DNA of 64,000 bases from JBCDCY01 sp039180875 (GTDB lineage: Bacteria > Pseudomonadota > Alphaproteobacteria > Rhodobacterales > Rhodobacteraceae): NCBI GenBank assembly GCA_039180875.1, contig JBCDCY010000007.1, forward strand, positions 102,662 through 166,661, read 5' to 3'. Below the pieces are notes generated by a model. The model was not told the origin of the DNA. It ran no database searches and saw nothing but the letters and a program-made list of their open reading frames with translations. A program made the position numbers and the translations under genes. Positions 1 through 8,607 of the stretch are shown piece after piece. The number at the start of each line of letters is the position of its first letter. Positions within the stretch are counted from its first letter, which is position 1.

Positions 1-543
1 CACTCCCCCCTCGACGTGGTGGCCTGGCACGGCAATTACGCGCCGTTCAAGTATGACCTCCGCACCTACTCCCCGGTCGGTGCGATCCACTTCGACCATC
101 CCGATCCGTCGATCTTCACGGTGCTGACGGCGCCGACGGCGGAGGAAGGCACGGCCAACATCGACTTCGTGATCTTCCCGCCGCGCTGGCTGCCGCAGGA
201 GGACACGTTCCGCCCGCCCTGGTACCACAAGAACCTGATGTCGGAGCTGATGGGCAACATCTACGGCCAATACGACGCCAAGCCCCAGGGTTTCGTCCCC
301 GGCGGCATCTCGCTGCACAACTGCATGCTGCCCCACGGGCCTGACCGCGAGGCGTTCGAGAAGGCGACGACCGGAGAGCTCGCGCCGGTGAAGCTCGACA
401 ACACCATGAGCTTCATGTTCGAGACCCGCTTCCCCCAGCAGCTCACCGAATTCGCGGCCAACGAGGCACCGTTGCAGGACGACTACGTCGACTGCTGGAA
501 CGGCCTGGAGAAGAAATTCGACGGCACGCCCGGGCTGAAGTAA
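1..543 (+). CDS. hmgA: Homogentisate 1,2-dioxygenase, C-terminal part (5' end outside window)
   Basis: The first 180 codons in the window are the C-terminal part of homogentisate 1,2-dioxygenase, the non-haem iron enzyme that opens the ring of homogentisate to maleylacetoacetate in tyrosine and phenylalanine breakdown. The reading frame is open from base 1 (HSPLDVVAWHGNYAPFKYDL), so the gene starts upstream. Family-specific stretches are visible: FPPRWLPQEDTFRPPWYHKN, then GGISLHNCMLPHGPD, then the FETRFPQQLT region near the end. The His residues in these stretches belong to the iron/substrate site in this family. The gene stops 28 bases before fahA, in the usual pathway order, so the two are probably co-transcribed. 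Confidence 0.95.
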   Translation, partial: HSPLDVVAWHGNYAPFKYDLRTYSPVGAIHFDHPDPSIFTVLTAPTAEEGTANIDFVIFPPRWLPQEDTFRPPWYHKNLMSELMGNIYGQYDAKPQGFVPGGISLHNCMLPHGPDREAFEKATTGELAPVKLDNTMSFMFETRFPQQLTEFAANEAPLQDDYVDCWNGLEKKFDGTPGLK

Positions 544-571
544 GACGCCGAAGGCAACGAGGGGGGCTGGC

Positions 572-1840
572 ATGGCGTCGGAGCGATTGGAGAGCTGGGT
601 CGGATCGGCCAACACGGCGGTGACGGACTTTCCGCTGAACAACCTGCCCTACGGCGCCTTTGCCGGTGCCGGGCGGGCGGGCGTCTGCGTCGCTATCGGC
701 GATCAGGTGCTGGACCTGACGGCGCTGGAGGCCGCGGGGGCGCTGTCGACACCCTCGGGAGCGCCGCTGTTTGCCGAACCGCGGCTGAACGCCTTAATGG
801 CCGCCGGCCCCGCGGTCTGGGCCGCAGTGCGGGCTGAACTGACGGAGGCCCTTGCGGCCAGGTCGACCCGCCAGGGCGAGATCGCGCCGCACCTCCTGCC
901 CATGGACGAGGTCGCGCTGCGGCTGCCTTTCGATGTGGCGGAGTACACCGACTTTTACTCCTCCCGCCAGCATGCGGAGAATGTCGGCACAATCGTGCGC
1001 GGGCCCGAGAATGCGTTGCCGGAGAACTGGCTGCATCTGCCGATCGGCTACAACGGCCGGGCTTCCTCCGTCGTCGTCTCGGGCACCGACGTGCATCGCC
1101 CGCTCGGCCAATTGAGGCCACCGGGGGAGGAGGCGCCGATCTTCGGCCCCTGCCGCCGCCTGGACTTTGAGCTGGAGATGGGGGCGGTCGTCGGCCAATC
1201 CTCCGCGCTCGGCCGACCGCTGACGGTGGGCCAAGCGGACGAGATGATCTTCGGCTACGTGCTGCTGAACGACTGGTCGGCCCGGGATGTCCAGACCTGG
1301 GAGTACCGCCCCCTCGGCCCCTTCCAGGCCAAGGCTTTCGCCACGACCATCGGCCCCTGGGTGGTGCCGGCAGCAGCCCTCGCCCCCTTCCGCGTGGCTG
1401 GGCCGGAGCGGACCGAGCGGCTGCTCCCCTACCTCACGGAGCCGGGGCCGATGGCCTACGACATCGCGCTCGAGGTCGAACTGGCGCCGGAGGGGGGTGA
1501 GGCGGCGACCATCGCCCGCTCGAACGCGCGGCACCTCTACTTCTCCGCCGCGCAGCAGCTTGCGCACCACGCGGTCTGCGGCTGCCCGATGCAGGTAGGC
1601 GACCTCCTCGGCTCCGGCACGATCTCGGGACCGGAGCCGGGCGGCTACGGCTCCCTCCTCGAGCTCTCCTGGGGCGGGCGGGAGCCGCTCGCGCTGCCGG
1701 GCGGGGCGAGCCGGACGTTCCTCGAGGACGGCGACACCGTGACCCTCCGCGGCTGGGCCGAGGCTGGCGACCACCGCATCGGCTTCGGCAGCTGCACCGG
1801 AAAGATCCTGCCTGCGGTCGCAGAGCCGCATTGGACCTAG
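572..1840 (+). CDS. fahA: Fumarylacetoacetase
   Basis: This 422-residue protein matches fumarylacetoacetase in length and motifs. It cleaves fumarylacetoacetate to fumarate and acetoacetate, the last step of tyrosine degradation. An N-terminal beta domain (GAFAGAGRAGVCVAIGDQVLDL) is followed by the FAH catalytic fold: DFYSSRQHAENVG carries the catalytic His and a metal ligand, DFELEMGAVVG has the metal-binding Glu residues, and LLNDWSARDVQTWEYRPLGP is the family signature. The ATG follows AACGAGGGGGGC as ribosome site. It is downstream of hmgA on the same strand. No maleylacetoacetate isomerase gene follows here. Nothing in the sequence looks damaged. Confidence 0.96.
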   Translation: MASERLESWVGSANTAVTDFPLNNLPYGAFAGAGRAGVCVAIGDQVLDLTALEAAGALSTPSGAPLFAEPRLNALMAAGPAVWAAVRAELTEALAARSTRQGEIAPHLLPMDEVALRLPFDVAEYTDFYSSRQHAENVGTIVRGPENALPENWLHLPIGYNGRASSVVVSGTDVHRPLGQLRPPGEEAPIFGPCRRLDFELEMGAVVGQSSALGRPLTVGQADEMIFGYVLLNDWSARDVQTWEYRPLGPFQAKAFATTIGPWVVPAAALAPFRVAGPERTERLLPYLTEPGPMAYDIALEVELAPEGGEAATIARSNARHLYFSAAQQLAHHAVCGCPMQVGDLLGSGTISGPEPGGYGSLLELSWGGREPLALPGGASRTFLEDGDTVTLRGWAEAGDHRIGFGSCTGKILPAVAEPHWT

Positions 1841-2022
1841 CCGCCGGGCGCCGCACCGTCAGCACCATCGCGCCTTGCGTCACCGATCCCAGAGACCTCG
1901 CGTCGCCCCCGGCCGCGAGGCGTCGCGGGGAAGTGGGGCGCCTGAAGGGCCTCGACGATGACGCACCACGGTGCGGGATGTCGCTAGTTCCGGTGGGCTG
2001 GGAGGGGGGAGATCTTGTAGTT

Positions 2023-2039
2023 TGTTACCTTATAAAATA
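2023..2039. promoter_or_regulatory. Putative Zur box (zinc operon 1)
   Basis: The 17-mer TGTTACCTTATAAAATA lies in an AT-rich dip inside otherwise GC-rich sequence, 31 bases before the first gene of the zinc unit. Its left half TGTTACnTTAT matches the reverse complement of the site in front of zur at 36.2 kb, and TTATAAAATA is shared with the near-perfect palindrome at 39.9 kb. The right arm is degenerate, so the call depends on the shared pattern and on the zinc genes downstream. Confidence 0.6.
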
Positions 2040-2069
2040 CGTCATTCGCGCAGATCAGGGGCGAGCGAG

Positions 2070-2360
2070 ATGCGAAGGCGCGCCACGGCACGACAATCGG
2101 ACGGTCCGGTGATCCTTCGGGCCTGCGACAGGCAGGTGACAGCCGACCAAGCTCTCGCGACGCTCCAGCCCTTCCTGCCCTACCCCTGCGACCATGACGG
2201 GCGGGTGCCAGTGCTCGCGATCTGCAACGAATGCGGCTGCGTTGAGGAGCATGACGGCGCCGCGCCGTCATCCATGCCGGACGCCGTCGCGCCCTCCGCC
2301 CTCCGCCCGCAGCGCGACATCGCCGAGGTGCATGGCTCCTGCAGCGTATGCGCCTTCTAG
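2070..2360 (+). CDS. Fur/Zur-like mini-protein (C-terminal metal domain without a DNA-binding domain)
   Basis: This 96-residue reading frame starts at an ATG after GAGCGAG, just past the Zur-box-like site, and ends 22 bases before zrgA. Its second half resembles the C-terminal domain of the real Zur in this window: LAICNECGCVEEHDG aligns with SICDDCGSVDES of Zur, and EVHGSCSVC aligns with EVHGVCATC, so both CxxC zinc knuckles are kept. The N-terminal winged helix needed for DNA binding is absent; the first 40 residues are Arg-rich and unrecognised. It could be a decayed zur paralogue, a small zinc-binding or zinc-buffering protein, or a modulator of Zur. Position inside a zinc operon and intact Cys pairs argue for retained function. 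Confidence 0.6.
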   Translation: MRRRATARQSDGPVILRACDRQVTADQALATLQPFLPYPCDHDGRVPVLAICNECGCVEEHDGAAPSSMPDAVAPSALRPQRDIAEVHGSCSVCAF

Positions 2361-2382
2361 GCCCATCATTTGAGGACATGAC

Positions 2383-3045
2383 ATGCGAACGGCACTTACC
2401 CTGCTTGCCTCCACCCTCCTCGCCGTCCCGGCCCTCGCTGAGGAAGCGCGCCAGCTCGGCGCCCACGAACACGGGGTCGGTGCCCTGAACATCGCCATCG
2501 ACGGCGGGTCCGTGGCGATCGAGTTCCGCGCCCCCGGGGCCGACATCGTCGGTTTCGAGTACGAGGCGACCAGCGCCGAAGATCGCGCCGCCATTGATGC
2601 GGCGGTGGCGCAATTGGCCAAGCCGCTCGACCTCTTCGTGCTCCCGGCAGCCGCCGCCTGTTCGGTGACGCAGGCCAGTGCCACGCTGGTGAGTGATGAC
2701 GATCACGACCATGGCGAGGAGGCGCACGACGCCCAAGCCCATGACGATCACGCCCATGATGATCACGGGCACGACGATCATGCCCACGACGATCACGCCC
2801 ACGACGATCACGCCCACGGGGACCATGGGCACGACGAGGCCGCAGACGCCCGCCATACCGAGTTCCATGCCGACTACACGCTGACCTGCGGCGAGCCGTC
2901 GGCGATCGACCAGATCACCTTCGCCTATTTCGAGATGTTCGAGAACGCGCTGGAGCTCGAGGTGCAGGTCGTCTCCGACTCTGGGGCCCAGGCCTTTGAG
3001 GTACTGCGGGAGGCGCCGGTCCTCGACCTTCGCGGCATGTTCTGA
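2383..3045 (+). CDS. zrgA: ZrgA-like zinc uptake protein (DUF2796), periplasmic, His-rich
   Basis: This 220-residue protein has a signal peptide (MRTALTLLASTLLAVPALA) and the DUF2796 pattern: RQLGAHEHGVGALNIAIDGG near the mature N terminus and DYTLTCGEPSAIDQITFAYFEMFENALELEVQV near the end. ZrgA is the Zur-repressed, zinc-binding periplasmic component of the ZrgABCDE system described in Vibrio. Between residues about 105 and 160 lies a low-complexity loop of repeated HDDHAHDDH units, encoded by near-identical 15-base repeats, which would bind several zinc ions. A similar loop occurs in ZnuA of this window. The ATPase gene starts three bases after the stop. Expression is probably from the Zur-box promoter near 2.03 kb. 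Confidence 0.9.
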   Translation: MRTALTLLASTLLAVPALAEEARQLGAHEHGVGALNIAIDGGSVAIEFRAPGADIVGFEYEATSAEDRAAIDAAVAQLAKPLDLFVLPAAAACSVTQASATLVSDDDHDHGEEAHDAQAHDDHAHDDHGHDDHAHDDHAHDDHAHGDHGHDEAADARHTEFHADYTLTCGEPSAIDQITFAYFEMFENALELEVQVVSDSGAQAFEVLREAPVLDLRGMF

Positions 3046-3047
3046 CA

Positions 3048-3749
3048 TTGGCCGACCCCGGCCCGCTGCTGAGCCTCGACGATGTGCACTTCCGCTGGCC
3101 GGGGCGTGCGCCGTTCAGCCTGAACGTGCCGGAATTTCGGGTGGCCGCGGGCGAGACGGTGCTGCTCCTCGGCGAGAGCGGCTCGGGCAAGTCGACACTG
3201 CTGTCGCTGATCTGCGGCACGATCCTGCCGCAGGAGGGCACGATCACGCTCCTCGGCACCGAGATCTCGGCCCTGAAGGGGGCGGCGCGCGACCGTCTTC
3301 GGGCCGAGCGGATCGGCGTCATCTTCCAGCAGTTCAACCTGCTGCCCTTCGGCACGGTGGCCGACAATGTGCTGTTGCCGCTTCGCTTCGCGCCACAGCG
3401 CCGGGCCCGGGTCAAGGCGCCGCGGGACGAGGTGCGCCGGCTCTGCCGGGCGCTGAAGCTGCCCGACGATCTGATCTCTGCCCGGGCCGCTTTGCTGAGC
3501 GTGGGTCAGCAGCAACGGGTGGCCGTGGCGCGGGCCCTGATCGGCCAGCCGCCCTTCATCGTCGCCGATGAGCCGACCTCCGCCCTCGATGCGGAGAGCC
3601 AGGGCGCCTTCCTCGACCTGATGTTCGAGCGGCTGCGCGAAAGCGGTGCGTCGCTTTTGATGGTGAGCCACGATGCGCGCCTTGGTGCGCGGTTCGACCG
3701 GGTCGCGCAGCTCTCCGACATCGCCGTGATCGACAGGCTGGCGGCATGA
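3048..3749 (+). CDS. ABC transporter ATP-binding protein of the Zrg zinc system
   Basis: This 233-residue LolD/MacB-type ATPase has Walker A GESGSGKST, Q-loop FQQFNLLPFGTV, a signature LSVGQQQRVAVARAL and Walker B FIVADEPTSALD with the switch His in VSHDAR. It starts with TTG directly after zrgA and its stop overlaps the start of the FtsX-type permease gene (ATGA), so the pair is translationally coupled. MacB/LolCDE-type ATPases partner with FtsX permeases rather than with classic importers. In Zrg systems the whole set is needed for zinc acquisition under limitation. The exact mechanism in this organism is inferred from the neighbours. Confidence 0.88.
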   Translation: MADPGPLLSLDDVHFRWPGRAPFSLNVPEFRVAAGETVLLLGESGSGKSTLLSLICGTILPQEGTITLLGTEISALKGAARDRLRAERIGVIFQQFNLLPFGTVADNVLLPLRFAPQRRARVKAPRDEVRRLCRALKLPDDLISARAALLSVGQQQRVAVARALIGQPPFIVADEPTSALDAESQGAFLDLMFERLRESGASLLMVSHDARLGARFDRVAQLSDIAVIDRLAA

Positions 3750-4996
3750 TCCTGCGCCTCTGCCTCGCCTCTCTCACGGCACGCGCCCTAACGGTCGGCA
3801 TGACGGTCCTGGCCGTCGCGCTCTCGGTCGTGCTGTTCCTCGGGGTGGAGAAGGTGCGGACCGGCGCCAAGGCGAGCTTTGCCGACACCATATCGGGCAC
3901 CGACCTGATCGTCGGCGCCCGGTCGGGGTCGGTGCAGCTCTTGCTTTACTCGGTCTTTCGCATCGGCAACGCGACCAACAACGTGACCTGGGCGAGCTAT
4001 CAGGACATCGCCGCCCGGCCGGAGGTCGACTGGATCGTGCCGATCTCGCTCGGCGACAGCCACCGGCAGTTCCGCGTCATGGGCACCAGTGCGGCGTTCT
4101 TCGAGCACTACAAGTACCGCCAGGACCGGGGCCTAGAGGTCGCCGACGGGGCACTGATGGCCGATCTGTTCGACGCCGTGATCGGCGCGGATGTGGCGAC
4201 GACGCTCGGCTACGCCGTCGGCGATCCGATCATCGTGGCGCACGGTGTCGCGTCCTTCACCGAACACGACGACCAGCCGTTCCGCATCTCCGGCATCCTG
4301 GAGAAAACCGGCACGCCGGTGGACCGCACCGTCATCGTGAGCATGGAAGCGATCGAGGCGATCCACGTCGACTGGCAGAGCGGCGCCCGGATCCCGGGCC
4401 AATCGACCCCCATCGAGACGATCCGCCAGATGGACCTGACGCCTCAGGCGGTGACGGCCGCCCTGATCGGGGTCGAGAGCCCATTGCAGATCTTCGACCT
4501 GCAACGCGCGATCAACGACTATCCGGAGGAGCCGCTGCTGGCGATCCTGCCCGGCGTCGCCCTGCAGGAGCTTTGGGGCATCGTCGGCATCGCCGAGACT
4601 GCATTGCTCGGCGTCTCCGCCATGGTCGTGGTGACTGCGCTGATCGGCCTGATGGCGACGATTTTCTCCAGCCTGAACGAGCGCCGGCGAGAGATGGCGA
4701 TCTTTCGCGCTGTGGGCGCGCGGCCCCTCACCATCCTCGTCATGTTGGTGCTGGAAGCGGCGCTGACGGCGGCGGCCGGGGCGATCGTCGGGCTCGGGCT
4801 GCTCTACCTCTGCCTCGTGGTGGCGCAGCCGCTGCTCGACAGTGCTTTCGGCCTTTGGCTGCCGATTGAGCGGCCGTCCCTGCAGGAGCTCTGGGTCGTG
4901 CTCGGCGTCATCGCTGCTGGAGCGATTGTGAGCCTGCTGCCCGCCCTTCGCGCCTATCGCATGTCGGTCGCCGACGGTATGATGGTGCGGATATGA
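3746..4996 (+). CDS. FtsX/MacB-type ABC permease of the Zrg zinc system
   Basis: This 416-residue membrane protein has one N-terminal transmembrane segment (residues about 12-35), a large periplasmic domain and three C-terminal segments, the FtsX/MacB/LolC layout. The coupling region SSLNERRREMAIFRAVGARP is typical of the family and contacts the ATPase. It overlaps the ATPase gene by four bases upstream and the DUF3299 gene by four bases downstream. Together with ZrgA it probably forms a Zur-controlled zinc-acquisition complex. An alternative is a lipoprotein-release-type complex that assists zinc handling in the envelope. Confidence 0.88.
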   Translation: MILRLCLASLTARALTVGMTVLAVALSVVLFLGVEKVRTGAKASFADTISGTDLIVGARSGSVQLLLYSVFRIGNATNNVTWASYQDIAARPEVDWIVPISLGDSHRQFRVMGTSAAFFEHYKYRQDRGLEVADGALMADLFDAVIGADVATTLGYAVGDPIIVAHGVASFTEHDDQPFRISGILEKTGTPVDRTVIVSMEAIEAIHVDWQSGARIPGQSTPIETIRQMDLTPQAVTAALIGVESPLQIFDLQRAINDYPEEPLLAILPGVALQELWGIVGIAETALLGVSAMVVVTALIGLMATIFSSLNERRREMAIFRAVGARPLTILVMLVLEAALTAAAGAIVGLGLLYLCLVVAQPLLDSAFGLWLPIERPSLQELWVVLGVIAAGAIVSLLPALRAYRMSVADGMMVRI

Positions 4997-5535
4997 GACG
5001 AAGCGACGGAACTCTGCAAATGGCGATCCAGCGCCTGCCGCGCCGGTCCCTGCTCGGCGGTCTGGCCGCGCTGGCCGCGATGCCGAGCATGGCATCGGCC
5101 CGGGAGGTCATCGAGCTCACCTGGAACGATCTGCTGCCCGAGGATCCCTCATCAGTCCCCCCGCTCCCCCAGAGGCTGCTCAGCCTGCTGAGTCACGACG
5201 AGGCCTCCCTCGCCAGCCAGCAGCCGAGGTCGACCGGCGTGCGCAGCGACTGGAACGGCAAGACCGTGCGGATCCCGGGCTTCGTTGTGCCGCTGGCGTT
5301 TGCCGGGGCCGGCGTCACCTCGTTCATCCTGGTGCCCTATGTCGGGGCCTGTATCCACGTGCCGCCGCCCCCAGCCAACCAGCTGGTGCTCGTCACCGCG
5401 GAGCGTCCCTACGAGGTCGAGGGCTTGTTCGCGGCCGTCTCCGTGACCGGCACGTTCGCCACGGCCGCGACATCGACCGAGCTCGCCCAGATCGGCTACG
5501 CCCTTTCCGCTGACCGGATCGAGCCCTACGGCTGA
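4993..5535 (+). CDS. DUF3299 protein with Tat-like signal peptide, zinc operon
   Basis: This 180-residue protein has the DUF3299 hallmark VGACIHVPPPPANQLVLV with preceding GKTVRIPGFVVPL. The N terminus LPRRSLLGGLAALAAMPSMASA looks like a twin-arginine export signal, so it is probably periplasmic and possibly exported folded. The Cys and His in GACIHV could bind metal; their role is unknown. Translation may start at the overlapping ATG or at ATG 5029 (MAIQRLPRR), which gives a more usual signal length. It is the last gene of the Zur-box unit. Families of this kind accompany ZrgA loci, which is the main support for a role in zinc uptake. Confidence 0.85.
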   Translation: MRRSDGTLQMAIQRLPRRSLLGGLAALAAMPSMASAREVIELTWNDLLPEDPSSVPPLPQRLLSLLSHDEASLASQQPRSTGVRSDWNGKTVRIPGFVVPLAFAGAGVTSFILVPYVGACIHVPPPPANQLVLVTAERPYEVEGLFAAVSVTGTFATAATSTELAQIGYALSADRIEPYG

Positions 5536-5696
5536 GGGGTAAGCCGGGCGGCAGATGGCCGGATCGCCCAGGATCTTTGGCTGGACCATTCCATCAGCGT
5601 GTCTTTTCCCCGGTCGCGGATCGGCAGCCAAGGTGTTCGTGGCATCGTGGGCCGTCGGTCGGGCTGCACCGATTGCTTCACTGACGCGACCCCGGC

Positions 5697-6881
5697 TCAC
5701 CCCTTCGTCCGCATCGCCCAGACCGCCGCGGCGAGCGCGAGGATGGACGCGGCCAACATCAGGGCGAGGAGCATCGGCGCTGCATTCGCCTCCGTGAGTG
5801 TCGCGCCGGCCAGGGTCGTGAGTGCGGCGCCCACGAGCACGGTCGCCGCGCCGCTGGTGCCGGCCGCGGTTGCCGCAAGCTCCGGCCGCACCGCCATGGC
5901 TCCCGCATTCGCAGACGGCATCGTCAGCCCGTTGCCGATCCCGACGCAGATCGTGGCGCCAAAGTAGGTGACGGGGTGGGTCACGCCGCCCGCCCACGCC
6001 AGCAGGCCGAGGGCGAGCCCTACGACCGCGATCACCCTGCCGGCGAGCATCACCCCGCCCGACGCAACGCGGCCCGACAGGCGCGCGGCCACCGTGCTGC
6101 CGGCCAGAAAGCCCACAGTGATCGAGCCGATCACCACGCCCAGCAGTGCCTCGGAAAGGCTGAACGCGGTCGTCGCGACAAGCGCTGCACCCGCCAGGAA
6201 GACGTAGAATGCCCCGACGGAGAAGGCCGCGCAGCTGACATGCGAGACGAACGACGGGCTTTGCAACAGCGCGCGCCTGCCGCCCACCGCGCCCGCCTTG
6301 GATCGGCGGCGCCCGGTCTCGCCGACGTCAACGAAGCAGACGGCCCACAGCACCATCCCCGCGCCAGCATAGGTCCAGAACACCGCCCGCCACCCCAACG
6401 CCGCCGCAAGCGCTCCGCCGAGCAAAGGGCCGAGAAGCGGCGCGAGCGCCATGGCGGAGGCGATGGTGGCGAGGCGCCCCGCAACCGCGTGCGCCTCGGT
6501 GGTATCGCGCACGATGGCGAGCGACAGGACGGAGCCGCCCACCACAGCCGCCTGCAGCGCGCGGGCGGCCAGAAACGTCGCCGCATCCGGCGCCAGGGCA
6601 CAGCCGGCCGAAGCGAGCACGAAGACGGCGAGTGCCCCGAGCAGCACGGGCCGCCGCCCGAGACGATCGGCCAGCGATCCCACGCCAAGCTGCACGACGG
6701 CCGTGAGCGCAAGGTAGCCCCCGACCGCGAGCGTCATCGTGCCGTAATCGCTGCCCAGATCGTCGGCGATCTGCGCCAGGGCGGGCAGGAACATGTTCAG
6801 CGACAGCGTCGAGAGGCCGGTCAGCAGGATCAGCGTGACCAGGCGCGGGGGTGTGGTCGGATGGCGAGGGATGGGGGGCAT
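5697..6881 (-). CDS. MFS transporter of the Bcr/CflA drug-efflux type
   Basis: This 394-residue protein has about twelve hydrophobic segments and the loop 2-3 signature GSLADRLGRRPVLLGALAVF of the major facilitator superfamily. The N terminus MFLPALAQIADDLG with VQLGVGSLADRLGRRPV matches the Bcr/CflA 12-segment drug:proton antiporters (bicyclomycin/chloramphenicol resistance family). Substrate cannot be told from sequence. It converges with the zinc operon (161-base gap) and lies downstream of the terminator of the long catabolic operon, so it is probably transcribed alone. Confidence 0.85.
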   Translation of the reverse strand: MPPIPRHPTTPPRLVTLILLTGLSTLSLNMFLPALAQIADDLGSDYGTMTLAVGGYLALTAVVQLGVGSLADRLGRRPVLLGALAVFVLASAGCALAPDAATFLAARALQAAVVGGSVLSLAIVRDTTEAHAVAGRLATIASAMALAPLLGPLLGGALAAALGWRAVFWTYAGAGMVLWAVCFVDVGETGRRRSKAGAVGGRRALLQSPSFVSHVSCAAFSVGAFYVFLAGAALVATTAFSLSEALLGVVIGSITVGFLAGSTVAARLSGRVASGGVMLAGRVIAVVGLALGLLAWAGGVTHPVTYFGATICVGIGNGLTMPSANAGAMAVRPELAATAAGTSGAATVLVGAALTTLAGATLTEANAAPMLLALMLAASILALAAAVWAMRTKG

Positions 6882-6903
6882 CGGAAAGCTCGGCGGGAGA
6901 GAC

Positions 6904-6926
6904 GAAAAAGCCCCCGGGCGGGGGCT
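6904..6926 (-). terminator. Rho-independent terminator of the 7.2-18.3 kb operon
   Basis: Read on the minus strand, a seven-base-pair GC stem (AGCCCCC at 6909-6915 with GGGGGCT at 6920-6926, loop of four) is followed by a run of five T. It is about 260 bases past the aminotransferase stop and just before the MFS start codon, so it probably insulates the two. Confidence 0.75.
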
Positions 6927-7189
6927 CGGGGGCGCATGGGCTCAACCGCAGACGGATGGCCGTCAGCGGTCCATGCACCCTCTTACGCCTACGATCCGGC
7001 GCGCCATCGCTCGCCTCTCTATCCCCGGCGCACGCTACGCTCTCGCCCGCTACCAGGCAACCGCGAACCGCGTCGACTGCCGACACGCTCGGCGCTGTCG
7101 CGGCCCGAGATCGAGATCCGGGGCAGCTCGCGCGCGCCGATGTCCGCTCTCATGCGCGCCATCGCCCAGGACGCGATCCTCCGTGCGTC

Positions 7190-8578
7190 CTATCCCGCAA
7201 AGGTCGCGCAGGCGCTGGCGACAGCCTCGACGATACTGTCGGCCTCCTCCCGGGTGAGGCAGAGCGGCGGGGCCAGTCCGATGATGTCCGCCTCGGGCAT
7301 GGCGCGGGCGATGACGCCGTGTTTCAGCATCTCGGCCACGACGGCGGTCGCGACCTTGCGGGCGGGATCGAACGGCGTCCGCGCGACCGGATCCTCCATC
7401 AATTCGACCGCGGCAAGAAGGCCCTCGCCCCGGATCTCGGCCACGTACGCATGACCGCCGAGTGCGGCGGAAAGCCCCTCCCGCAGATAGGCCCCGACAG
7501 TCCGCGCGTTGTCCGGAAGCCCCAGCTCGTCGATCAGCTTAAGGTTCGCCACCCCCGCCGCCGCGCAGATCGGATGCGCAGAGTAGGTCCAGCCATGGCC
7601 GAGCGGCCCCAGACGATCGGCCCCCTGGGACAAGACGTCGAACACCTTGTCGGAGACGATGGAGCCCGACAGCGGCGCATAGGCCGACGTCAGGCCCTTC
7701 GCGATGGTGATCAGGTCCGGCTTCATGGCGTAGTGATCGGAGCCGAACATCGAGCCAAGCCGGCCGAACCCGGTGACGACCTCGTCGGCGATCAACAGAA
7801 CGTCGTGGGCCTGCAGGACCGGCGTGATGGCCTCCCAATAGCCCTCGGGCGGTGGAACGATCCCGCCGGTACCGAGGACCGGTTCGGCCACGAAGGCAGC
7901 GACGCTCTCCGCCCCTTCGCGCCGGATCAGGGCGTCGAGCTCCACCGCCAGCCAGGCGGAAAACCCCGCCGGGTCCAGCTCCGCGCAGGCGGCCGGGCGG
8001 TGCAGGTAGTAGGGCGCATGGGTGTGCAGCACCCCGTCCATGGGCAAACCGAAGGTGTCGTGAAAGGTCTTCAGGCCAGTCAACGAACCGGTCATCAGGC
8101 CTGAGCCGTGATAACCCCGCCAGCGCGAGATGATCTTGCGCTTCTCCGGCCGGCCAAGGATCGCGTTGTAGTGCCGGACGAGCTTGAGGTTGGTCTCGTT
8201 GGCGTCCGATCCCGACAGGCCGAAATAGACATGGCTGAACCCGTCCGGCGCACGCTCGGCAATCATCTTCGCCAGGGTGATCGAGGCTTCCGAGCCGTGC
8301 CCGACATAGGCGTGATAGTAGGCGAGCTCATGCGCTTGGCGGGCGATCGCATCGGCGATCTCACTCCGCCCATAGCCGACATTGACGCAGTAGAGACCCG
8401 CGAAGGCATCGAGGAAGCGGTTGCCGTCGCGGTCGACGATGTGCGCGCCCTCCCCGCCGGTGACGATCCGCGTCGGGCTCTCGCCACGTGCATGGGCCGC
8501 GACATGGGTCGATGGATGCAGGAAATGATCCCGGTCCCAACGATCGAGGAGGTCGTTCGGCGTCGCATCAAGGGTCAT
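7190..8578 (-). CDS. Class III pyridoxal-phosphate aminotransferase (DoeD-like)
   Basis: This 462-residue class III aminotransferase probably moves an omega-amino group to an alpha-keto acid, giving a semialdehyde for the neighbouring aldehyde dehydrogenase. Visible motifs are GLSGSDANETNLKL, WRGYHGSG (ring stacking), AEPVLGTGGIVPPPEGY, ADEVVTGFGRLG and the Lys in TIAKGLTSAYAPL that forms the Schiff base. The ATG at 8578 follows AGGAGGACCCG; a longer upstream reading frame only overlaps the preceding gene. It is the last gene of the operon and is followed by a terminator. Class III transaminases of this kind include the ectoine-pathway diaminobutyrate transaminase DoeD, but beta-alanine or polyamine transaminases are equally possible. 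Confidence 0.9.
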   Translation of the reverse strand: MTLDATPNDLLDRWDRDHFLHPSTHVAAHARGESPTRIVTGGEGAHIVDRDGNRFLDAFAGLYCVNVGYGRSEIADAIARQAHELAYYHAYVGHGSEASITLAKMIAERAPDGFSHVYFGLSGSDANETNLKLVRHYNAILGRPEKRKIISRWRGYHGSGLMTGSLTGLKTFHDTFGLPMDGVLHTHAPYYLHRPAACAELDPAGFSAWLAVELDALIRREGAESVAAFVAEPVLGTGGIVPPPEGYWEAITPVLQAHDVLLIADEVVTGFGRLGSMFGSDHYAMKPDLITIAKGLTSAYAPLSGSIVSDKVFDVLSQGADRLGPLGHGWTYSAHPICAAAGVANLKLIDELGLPDNARTVGAYLREGLSAALGGHAYVAEIRGEGLLAAVELMEDPVARTPFDPARKVATAVVAEMLKHGVIARAMPEADIIGLAPPLCLTREEADSIVEAVASACATFAG

Positions 8579-8607
8579 CGGGTCCTCCTGAGGGGTGTGG
8601 CGCGGCG

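Noticed and set aside
794..1831. 345-residue minus-strand frame over fahA
   Set aside because: Antisense shadow of a GC3-biased gene; Arg/Gly/Ala-rich text with no family motif, while the plus strand is an unmistakable fumarylacetoacetase.
2735..2830. Tandem 15-base repeats resembling a CRISPR or satellite
   Set aside because: They are in frame and encode the HDDHAHDDH loop of ZrgA; spacing is far too short for CRISPR.
5976..7454. 492-residue plus-strand frame across the MFS gene and terminator
   Set aside because: Covers two real minus-strand genes and their spacer, and has a charged low-complexity composition.
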